A stretch of DNA of 64,000 bases, taken from the NCBI RefSeq assembly GCF_017877055.1, contig NZ_JAGIPG010000004.1, positions 248,001 through 312,000 on the forward strand. Direction: 5' to 3'. Positions 44,319 to 50,642 of this stretch are shown here, piece by piece. Made by a program: the position numbers and the translations under genes. A model generated the notes under the pieces. The model worked only from the letters and a program-made list of their open reading frames with translations. It was not told the DNA's origin and made no database searches. Origin of the DNA: Neorhizobium galegae. GTDB taxonomy: Bacteria; Pseudomonadota; Alphaproteobacteria; Rhizobiales; Rhizobiaceae. Each line of letters starts with the position of its first letter. Positions within the stretch are counted from its first letter, which is position 1.

Positions 44319-45166
44319 GGCAGGCGCTCCGGATCGACTTTCAGGGCCTTTAGATAGATCAGCGTCGCGGCAAGCGAGATGATCATGATCAGCACCGCGT
44401 AGACCGCCGCGACGCTGTAATTCTGGTTCTGGTTCTGCCAGTTATAGGCCTCGCCGACGAGGACCGGGAAATTGCGCCCGCCGAGCGCGTAGACCACTGC
44501 GAACACCTCGAAAGCGAGCACGGTACGCAGGATCAGCGCCGATTGCAGAGCCGGCCGGATCAGCGGCAGGGTGATGCGCCAGAAGCGCGTCCATGGGCCA
44601 GCGCCGAAGATCTCGGCGGCTTCCTTGAACTCCTTCGGCACCTGGTTGAGGCCGGCGACGATGATGACCATGACGATCGCCGTGCCGCGCCAGATTTCCG
44701 CAACTGCGATGGCGATGAAAAGCGCGACCGGCGTCTGGTAGGACAGCCAGCTCGCCTGCCGGCCGATCACACCGAGGCTGAAGAGGAGCGAGTTGAAATA
44801 GCCGGTATTCTGCAGGATCGACAGCCAGACAAGGCCGGCAGCAAGATCGGAAATGCCAAGCGGGATGGTCCAGATCCAGAGAATGGTCTCGCGGCCGCGG
44901 CCGACCTTGGCGACCATGGTGCCCATGGCGAGCGCGATGGCGATCTGCACCGGCACGACGACGATCGTCAGAAGAAAGGTGTTCCTGACCGAGCGGGTGA
45001 AATTGATGTCGGTCACCATGCGCTCGGCATTCGCCAGCGACGGTGCGCCATTGTCCGAAAGAGCCAGCCAGATCGTCTGCACCAGCGGCACGACGAAGAG
45101 CAGCGCCAGAAAGGCGACTGACGGCAGGATCAGCAGATAGGGGATCCAGGGTCGGTTCTGGGTCAT
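44315..45166 (-). CDS. Carbohydrate ABC transporter permease (MalF/UgpA type)
   Basis: A 283-aa permease; ATG 45166 follows GAGGG by about six bases, better than ATG 45181. It has six segments, LLILPSVAFLALLFVVPLV at the start, and the EAA loop EAAEIFGAGPWTRFWRITLP. It overlaps the MalG-type gene by four bases (ATGA). It follows a strong hairpin after the binding-protein gene. Confidence 0.9.
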   Translation of the reverse strand: MTQNRPWIPYLLILPSVAFLALLFVVPLVQTIWLALSDNGAPSLANAERMVTDINFTRSVRNTFLLTIVVVPVQIAIALAMGTMVAKVGRGRETILWIWTIPLGISDLAAGLVWLSILQNTGYFNSLLFSLGVIGRQASWLSYQTPVALFIAIAVAEIWRGTAIVMVIIVAGLNQVPKEFKEAAEIFGAGPWTRFWRITLPLIRPALQSALILRTVLAFEVFAVVYALGGRNFPVLVGEAYNWQNQNQNYSVAAVYAVLIMIISLAATLIYLKALKVDPERLP

Positions 45167-45288
45167 CGATTGCCCTCGCAAGGGGGCTTTGAGAATTGAT
45201 CATACATCGACTTGTTCCTCTCTCCGCCGCCCGCATCGTGACGGAATGCAGGTACCGGGCGGTCCGCTGCCGCCGCTCCTCCGGATTT

Positions 45289-45316
45289 GGCATCCGGGCA
45301 TTCGCGCCCGGATGCC
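45289..45316 (-). other. Perfect 11-bp hairpin between binding-protein and permease genes
   Basis: GGCATCCGGGC and GCCCGGATGCC pair perfectly around ATTCGC. It lies in the 181-base spacer after the binding-protein stop, upstream of the first permease. This position is typical of stability hairpins that raise binding-protein mRNA level over the membrane components. Confidence 0.6.
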
Positions 45317-45347
45317 ATCAGCCTTGGGAGGCTTGTCGGATGGTGCC

Positions 45348-46622
45348 TTATTGAACCGGGCAGGCGCCGTCGCTCTTGGCGTCCGGGGCCCAGCAAGGCG
45401 CCTTGGCGTCGGTCATCAGTTTGGCCATGGTGGCGCCCTGCTTGGCGAGCACGTCGGCGATGGGCTCGTTCTGCAGCACGATGCGCTGGAAGGCGTCCAT
45501 GTAGACCTTGTTGAATTCGCCGCCCTTGTCGCCGAGGCCGACCGGGAGAAGCGAGATCACGGCATCCTTGGAGGCCTGCGTCTTGGTGACCGCACCGGCG
45601 AGAAGCGCCACGCCCTTGTCGAGGTCGGGCGGCAGCTGGACGTTGAGGGTCGGGAAGAAGCCGACCTTCGAAGCCGTCAGCAGCTGGGTCTTCTCTGCCG
45701 TCAGCGTTTCGATGACCTTCGTGGCCCCTGCGATGTCCGGTGCGCCCTTCGGAATGGCAAGCCCTGCCAGAACCGGCATGTAGCCACGCCCCTTCGGGCC
45801 GGCCGGTGCCGGGAAGACGACATAGTCATCCGGCGCGGCCGAGATGGCGTTCTTCAGGCGAGCGACATGATCCCAGGCGACCATGACTTCGCCCGAGGCC
45901 AGGGGCTCCTGCATGAAGTCGTAATTGGTCGAGTTCGGGGTGACATAGGCCCAGAGCGCCTTCAGCTTCTCCCAGCCGGCTGCAGCATCGGAATTCTTGA
46001 AGGTGCGCACCACGCCCCCGGTGAAGGACGGATAGAAATAGCCTTGGAAATAGCGCGCCATCAGGCCCTTCGGACCAGCCGGGAAACCGATCTGCGGCTG
46101 GCCTGTGGCAGCTTGCATGTTCTTGCCCCACTCGATTAGCTGGTCGTAGGTCAGCGCATTGATATCCGCACCTTTCGGCAGGTATTGCAGGGCTTCCTTC
46201 TTGGCGGCCATGACATAGGTCGCCTGCATCCAGGGAATATACTGCTGTGTCGGCTTGCCGAGCTTGCCGAGATCAAGGACCGATTGCGGCATGCCGCCGG
46301 CGGCAAGCTTCTTGGCAAGCTCGTCGAGCGGTTCGAGCTGGCCCTTGTCGGAGAGCGGCGAAAGCTCGCCATGCAGCGCGCCGACGAGGCTGACGGTGTG
46401 CTTGCCGGCCTGCGCTTCTGCCTCCATGCGCACTGCGAACTGCGGCGGCTCCTCGACCACATAATCGACCTTGCCGGCATCCTTCAAAAGGTCCTGCCGG
46501 ACCACGGTCGCCTCCTCGATCGGGCGAAGCTGGGTGGATACGAAAACCGTCTGGGCAAACACCGGCGAGGCAAACGCCAGCACGGTCGAAGCCAGAATTG
46601 TAAGTGACACGATATGTTTCAT
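45348..46622 (-). CDS. Carbohydrate ABC substrate-binding protein
   Basis: A 424-aa periplasmic protein; ATG 46622 follows AAGGAGGAG. Residues 1-23 form a signal peptide (SLTILASTVLAFASPVFA). The SBP_bac_1 fold is seen in KVDYVVEEPPQFAVRMEAEA, LTYDQLIEWGKNMQ and FMQEPLASGEVMVAWDH. It is the first structural gene after LacI. With a glucosylglycerate-type hydrolase at the end of the operon, a small glucoside or compatible solute is a plausible cargo. Confidence 0.9.
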   Translation of the reverse strand: MKHIVSLTILASTVLAFASPVFAQTVFVSTQLRPIEEATVVRQDLLKDAGKVDYVVEEPPQFAVRMEAEAQAGKHTVSLVGALHGELSPLSDKGQLEPLDELAKKLAAGGMPQSVLDLGKLGKPTQQYIPWMQATYVMAAKKEALQYLPKGADINALTYDQLIEWGKNMQAATGQPQIGFPAGPKGLMARYFQGYFYPSFTGGVVRTFKNSDAAAGWEKLKALWAYVTPNSTNYDFMQEPLASGEVMVAWDHVARLKNAISAAPDDYVVFPAPAGPKGRGYMPVLAGLAIPKGAPDIAGATKVIETLTAEKTQLLTASKVGFFPTLNVQLPPDLDKGVALLAGAVTKTQASKDAVISLLPVGLGDKGGEFNKVYMDAFQRIVLQNEPIADVLAKQGATMAKLMTDAKAPCWAPDAKSDGACPVQ

Positions 46623-46663
46623 CTTCTCCTCCTTCATTTTGTGCGTCTTGAATGCATTGCTGT

Positions 46664-47674
46664 CTATGCGGCCACGGGCGGGCGGCGGTGGCTGTCGCGG
46701 TCGACAAATTCGATCGCGTGAAGCTCCTGAAGATCTTCGGCGGGCTCTCCCGCGATGGCGCGCAGGAGCAACGAGGCGAAGGTCGCGCCGAGGTTCTCGC
46801 CGGTCATGCGCATGGTCGAGAGCGGCGGGCTGGTGAAGGCGCCCATCGACAGGTCGTCATGACCGACGATGCTGATCTGGCTGCCGCCGTCTACTTCGCG
46901 CAGTGCCCGAAGCGCGCCGATCGCCATTTCGTCGGTGGCGCAGACAAGGGCCGTCGGACGCGATGGCTGGCGCAGAAGTTCGAGGGCTGCGAGATAACCG
47001 CCTTGTTCGAGCGGCGCTCCTTCGGCGCAGAGATCGGTCGCGAGCCCGCATTCCTCCATCGCCGCCTGCCAGCCGCGGCGACGGACATGCGCGAAGTAAT
47101 ATTCCTGCGGACCGGCGATATGACCGATGCGTCGATGCCCCGCTGCATGGAAGCGCAGCGTTGCGGCGCGGAACCCGGCAAAACCATCGCCGTCGATGAA
47201 CGGATGGGGGATTAAGCTTTCGGTGCGGCCGTTGGTGACGAAGGGAATGCCCCGCGACTGGAGGTATTCGACGCGCTCGTCCTGGCGTTTGGTGCGGACC
47301 AGCAGCATGGCGTCGACGCGACGCCCATCGACGAAACGCTGGCATATTTCAAGTTCGCTGACACCCCGCGGCACAGGCGCGATGACGAGATTGAGACCGG
47401 CCGCGGCGAGATGTTCGGCGCAGCCTGACAACATGTCAAGGAAATGAGGAGGGCCGACGTGGCCAGGATCACTCGGCAGCGTCACGGCGACCAACTCAGC
47501 ACGCTGCTTACGCAACCGACGAGCGGAGGCATTCGGCCGATAACCTGCGGCCTCTGCGGCCTCGCGAACCCGCTCACGGGTGGCCGCGGACACGTCGGAA
47601 TAACCATCAAGTGCCCGGGACACCGTGGTAATCGACAGTCCGAGCGAATGTGCCAGCTGCTTCAGATTAGCCAA
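46664..47674 (-). CDS. LacI-family transcriptional regulator
   Basis: A 336-aa repressor. The HTH is NLKQLAHSLGLSITTVSRAL (residues 3-22), the hinge-helix region NASARRLRKQRAE follows at about 48-60, and the sugar-binding core includes PTALVCATDEMAIGAL and VGHDDLSMGAF. It is the first gene of the sugar ABC operon, 41 bp before the binding protein. Two matched operators lie just upstream of its start (47706-47740), so it most likely represses its own transcription and the whole operon until the sugar binds. Confidence 0.92.
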   Translation of the reverse strand: MANLKQLAHSLGLSITTVSRALDGYSDVSAATRERVREAAEAAGYRPNASARRLRKQRAELVAVTLPSDPGHVGPPHFLDMLSGCAEHLAAAGLNLVIAPVPRGVSELEICQRFVDGRRVDAMLLVRTKRQDERVEYLQSRGIPFVTNGRTESLIPHPFIDGDGFAGFRAATLRFHAAGHRRIGHIAGPQEYYFAHVRRRGWQAAMEECGLATDLCAEGAPLEQGGYLAALELLRQPSRPTALVCATDEMAIGALRALREVDGGSQISIVGHDDLSMGAFTSPPLSTMRMTGENLGATFASLLLRAIAGEPAEDLQELHAIEFVDRDSHRRPPVAA

Positions 47675-47705
47675 GATCTTCCTCCCGAATTGAAATACCC
47701 ATCCT

Positions 47706-47719
47706 CCAAAACGTTTTGG
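47706..47719. promoter_or_regulatory. LacI operator 1
   Basis: CCAAAACGTTTTGG is a perfect 14-bp palindrome with the central CpG typical of LacI-family sites, 31 bases upstream of the lacI-type start codon. Confidence 0.8.
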
Positions 47720-47726
47720 GAGTCAA

Positions 47727-47740
47727 TCAAAACGTTTTGG
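47727..47740. promoter_or_regulatory. LacI operator 2
   Basis: TCAAAACGTTTTGG shares a perfect 12-bp palindromic core with operator 1. The centres are 21 bp apart, two helical turns, so two dimers would sit on the same DNA face. Confidence 0.78.
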
Positions 47741-47831
47741 AGACTTGGTCTGGCGCCATCGCCGGCCCAGCCGGCAGTACGGCTAGGTTTTGTCGGACGG
47801 CGCACTGTGCTAGAGTTGGACAAGCACCCGA

Positions 47832-48164
47832 ACGCTGAGCCAGCTGTTCCAGCGCGAGACCGGGATGACATTCGTTCGCTGGAGACAACAACCGCACATC
47901 GGCCTGGCGCTGCAACAGCTTGCTCAAGGTGACTCGGTCACCAACATTGGCGGCGATTTTGGATACGAGAGCGTCAGCGCGTTCATTTCGATGTTCAGGC
48001 GAACACTCGGTACCACGCCAGCGCGTTACTTTGATCACGCGGGATCGAATGCCCTGGAGCGCAGCGATCGGAGGGCGCTCGCACACAATCGAAACAGGTC
48101 AGATGCCCAAAAAGCCGATGAAGACACAGGGAACATTATTTCACTCAGGCGGACCTCAAAATAA
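47832..48164 (+). pseudogene. C-terminal relic of an AraC-family regulator
   Basis: The frame reads TLSQLFQRETGMTFVRWRQQ, then GDFGYESVSAFISMFRRTLG and TPARYF, the second HTH and end of an AraC protein. Upstream no sensor domain or first HTH helix is found, and the tail after ARYF is unrelated. It cannot make a complete regulator. Confidence 0.72.
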
Positions 48165-48334
48165 GCTGGGTTTTGCTTCTACTCGGCACGACCGACAAGG
48201 ATGCTCTTTATCACAGCCGCCCATCGGAACCTTCTTGGTTGCCGAGTGAGGAAGAGCCAGATTTCTTCCACGCGGGGGCAGGCGGCGAGCAAATTGGGAA
48301 AGAGGGCGTGCCTCGGAACTGCGTTGAGCCGCCG

Positions 48335-48610
48335 CAGCATCCCGCTTCAACTGCCGCAGAATGGTGTCGTCGCTGTCCGGCATGCCGCGCCGCTCCATCA
48401 ACCGCTCGCCAGGAGTTTCACTGTCACCGACTGACCCTGGACTGGCGGATCCTGGAGACTACGGCGGGACCAGCCATGCCTACTTCGGCTTCGTCGTCCA
48501 CAATCGGGTCAGATGCTGATCGCGGATCCAGCAGCGGAAACAATCCACCCGTCGTCAACAGCGAGCGCGACACCCACTATCTTGACCCCTGGGCCGGGCG
48601 ACCATTTCGA
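48335..48610 (-). mobile_element. Decayed ISL3-family transposase fragment
   Basis: Two minus-strand pieces match the N-terminal part of ISL3 transposases: the zinc-ribbon region GVKIVGVALAVDDGW...PDCGRRSRSRHGW...LQDPPVQGQSVTV (48610-48420) and, after an internal deletion, GERLMERRGMPDSDDTILRQ (48413-48350). The first Cys codon before PDCG is TGA, and the frame is broken again after KLLASG. No inverted terminal repeats were found. It is a non-functional relic between the sugar operon and the heme cluster. Confidence 0.6.
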
Positions 48611-48749
48611 TTTTGTTCGCATGCCCGCCCATAGCGACAACCTCGCTAACGGCAGGTGAACCACAAAGTGAGGAAGAAACCGATTAAACTGCGAAACGAC
48701 ACCGGTTTTCACAACTGCGCCTCGCCTGACCCTTAACCAGGATTAAAAT

Positions 48750-48772
48750 AACATGATTTTCTTACTCATGTT
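48750..48772. promoter_or_regulatory. IRO-box-like iron-response element upstream of the ECF sigma gene
   Basis: AACATGA and TCATGTT form perfect arms around 9 AT-rich bases, giving TGA-N9-TCA at 48754-48768. In Rhizobiaceae this is the core of the IRO box bound by RirA, the iron-sulfur Rrf2 repressor. It lies about 145 bases before the sigma start, suggesting iron-repressed expression of the system. Confidence 0.6.
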
Positions 48773-48916
48773 TATTGCAGTCTTGAACAATATCGATGAT
48801 ATAGGCAGTGGTTGCGACGTGATCCTGGAGGTTGCACTTTGCGTAGCTCACTCCATACGTCTTTTGGAAAGCTGGGAGACCACTGTCTTTGATATTTCAC
48901 GTATTCGAGTTGATTT

Positions 48917-49426
48917 ATGGGCTTGGGAAAAAAGGGCACGCGATTCGCGATGTATATGGAGCATCGCAAGGCATTGGTCGATTATGCCGTGCCTCTGACG
49001 GGTTCCAGGGATGAAGCGGAAGACATCGTGCAGGAAGCCTTCCTGCGCTTCGTACCTGATCAGGACGAGGAACCTACACCTCCGAAGACCTACCTTTACC
49101 GCATCGTCCGCAACCTGTCTTTCAATGCACGTTCCCGCAAGAAACGGGAAAGGGCCGTGGATCCGGGCGATATCCCCTGGTGGGCGCTTCCGCAATTTGT
49201 CGACACGCCGGAGAACGACCTTCTCTTCTGCGAGCAGGTGAAGCGTGTCGCGAGCGTGATCGAGAGTCTTCCGGATAGGGAGCGGACGGTCTTGCAGATG
49301 TATCGCCATGAAGGTTTGACAATGTCGGAGATCGCAGACCGTCTTAAGATCTCTGCACCGACTGTCTACCGGCTTTTGAAGAATGCAATGGAAGAGATAA
49401 GGCAGCACATGGCGCTAGGCCAGTAG
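48917..49426 (+). CDS. FecI-like ECF sigma factor
   Basis: A 169-aa sigma-70 factor. Region 2 is residues 20-80 (YAVPLTGSRDEAEDIVQEAFLR, TYLYRIVRNLSFN), and region 4 is 110-165 (LPDRERTVLQMYRHEGLTMS, HTH). No regions 1 or 3, as for ECF sigmas. The following genes are a FecR anti-sigma and a TonB receptor with a signalling domain, so it belongs to the cell-surface signalling type of iron/heme uptake. It is preceded by an IRO-like box and probably expressed under iron limitation. Targets seem to carry TGAAA-N17-TGTCTAT. Confidence 0.92.
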   Translation: MGLGKKGTRFAMYMEHRKALVDYAVPLTGSRDEAEDIVQEAFLRFVPDQDEEPTPPKTYLYRIVRNLSFNARSRKKRERAVDPGDIPWWALPQFVDTPENDLLFCEQVKRVASVIESLPDRERTVLQMYRHEGLTMSEIADRLKISAPTVYRLLKNAMEEIRQHMALGQ

Positions 49427-49459
49427 AAAGCACGAAATCACCAAAAAGATCGTATTCCA

Positions 49460-49488
49460 TGAAAAAATCGCTTTGCCCGATTGTCTAT
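49460..49488 (+). promoter_or_regulatory. Candidate ECF sigma promoter for fecR
   Basis: TGAAA (49460-49464), 17 bases, TGTCTAT (49482-49488), 59 bp before the FecR start. The same elements with the same spacing occur before the receptor gene at 50560-50588, and both are preceded by ATTCC. This suggests both genes are targets of the adjacent FecI-like sigma factor. Confidence 0.6.
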
Positions 49489-49547
49489 AGAGAAGAAAAC
49501 AAGGGGATCGGCCTCTGTCGTGGTCGCGGCATGGAAATAGACCATCG

Positions 49548-50510
49548 ATGATCTTCTCAGATAACGATGCACGCGCACGCGCGATATCGGACCAGGCTCT
49601 GGACTGGCTGGTCCGGATGCGGGAGAACCCTGACGAACCGGGCTTGCGCGGCGCGTTCGAGAGTTGGATCCTCGAATCTCCCGAGCATCGACGCGAATGG
49701 GAAAAAACCTGCCATCTGTGGAAGGCGATGGGTCAAGCATCCGACTTTTATCCTCGCAAGCCCGCCCGGCGGCGCGTTCGGAAACGGTTGATCGTGGGTG
49801 GTGCTGTGGCCGCCGGCCTGGCGATCTGTCTTCTGGTCTTCGTCGCGCCGTCCTTTCTCATCCGGCTGCAGGCCGACTACTGGACCGAAACTGCACAAAC
49901 TCGGACCGTCACTCTCGCCGATGGCACCACCGTTCTTCTCGCGCCGGACTCTGCCATCGCCATCGGTTTTGCAGGTCGAGAGCGGCGGGTCACTCTCCTT
50001 TCGGGAGAAGCATTCTTCAACGTGACGCATGATGAGGCACACCCGTTCAGAGTTGCCGCAGGGGATGTCACCGTAGAGGTTCTCGGGACGGCCTTCGATG
50101 TGAGCATAGCTGAAGACAATATTGCGATCGGACTTGCTCGAGGCTCCGTGAAGGCGACAGGAGCTGTCGCCGGCGCACCGGTCGACCGCACCCTCATTCC
50201 CGGTGAAATCATCATGGTCGATCATTCGACGGGTGGAGTCCGCGAGGAAAAAGCCGATGTCGCGGATATAGGCGCCTGGCGCGAAGGACGTCTTTACGTC
50301 ACCAACGCCACAATCGGTTCGGTCATCGAACAGCTCCAACGGTACCATTCCGCATGGATTTCAATTCCTGACGCATCACTTGCGCGCCAGAGAGTAACGG
50401 GGATTTACGACCTCAATGCCCCAGACCAGGCACTCGGCGCTCTGGTCGATCCCTATGGTGGCAAGGTTCGCAAGGTCTCGAACCTCTTTCGCGTCGTGTC
50501 TCGTTTCTAA
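49548..50510 (+). CDS. FecR-family anti-sigma/sigma regulator
   Basis: A 320-aa protein. Residues 15-60 form the cytoplasmic anti-sigma domain (DQALDWLVRMRENPDEP, FESWILESPEHRREWE). One membrane segment lies at 82-105 (IVGGAVAAGLAICLLVFVAP). The FecR domain is periplasmic (RTVTLADGTTVLLAPDSAIA, VLGTAFDVSIAEDNIAI), with a C-terminal STN-like part (LQRYHSAWISIPDASLA). It transmits the signal from the heme receptor to the ECF sigma. Its own candidate sigma promoter implies that sigma activity raises its regulator, as reported for hasS in Serratia. Confidence 0.9.
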   Translation: MIFSDNDARARAISDQALDWLVRMRENPDEPGLRGAFESWILESPEHRREWEKTCHLWKAMGQASDFYPRKPARRRVRKRLIVGGAVAAGLAICLLVFVAPSFLIRLQADYWTETAQTRTVTLADGTTVLLAPDSAIAIGFAGRERRVTLLSGEAFFNVTHDEAHPFRVAAGDVTVEVLGTAFDVSIAEDNIAIGLARGSVKATGAVAGAPVDRTLIPGEIIMVDHSTGGVREEKADVADIGAWREGRLYVTNATIGSVIEQLQRYHSAWISIPDASLARQRVTGIYDLNAPDQALGALVDPYGGKVRKVSNLFRVVSRF

Positions 50511-50516
50511 AAAATA

Positions 50517-50531
50517 TGACAATAAAAATCA
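50517..50531. promoter_or_regulatory. Second IRO-box-like element upstream of the heme receptor gene
   Basis: TGA-CAATAAAAA-TCA fits the TGA-N9-TCA pattern and is flanked by further partly symmetric AT bases. It lies 29 bases upstream of the candidate ECF promoter of the receptor gene. The receptor would then be under both iron (RirA-type) and heme-signal (sigma) control. Confidence 0.5.
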
Positions 50532-50559
50532 TGATTTAGCGGGAAGCCGAAGATTCCTG

Positions 50560-50588
50560 TGAAATAGCGATGATGCCAGTTTGTCTAT
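50560..50588 (+). promoter_or_regulatory. Candidate ECF sigma promoter for the TonB receptor
   Basis: TGAAA (50560-50564), 17 bases, TGTCTAT (50582-50588), 55 bp before the ATG. It matches the fecR promoter exactly in both boxes and in spacing. Confidence 0.6.
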
Positions 50589-50642
50589 TAGATCGAAGGC
50601 AGCCGAACCGAGGTGCCGCAGATCAGGAGAAACAACGGCATC

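Noticed and set aside
44543..45121. 192-aa plus-strand frame opposite the sugar permease
   Set aside because: Composition is extremely charged and it is the complement of a clear membrane protein gene.
48866..48890. GGAAA and TGTCTTT before the sigma gene as a third ECF promoter
   Set aside because: The spacer is 13 bases rather than 17 and the second box differs, so it does not match the two good copies.
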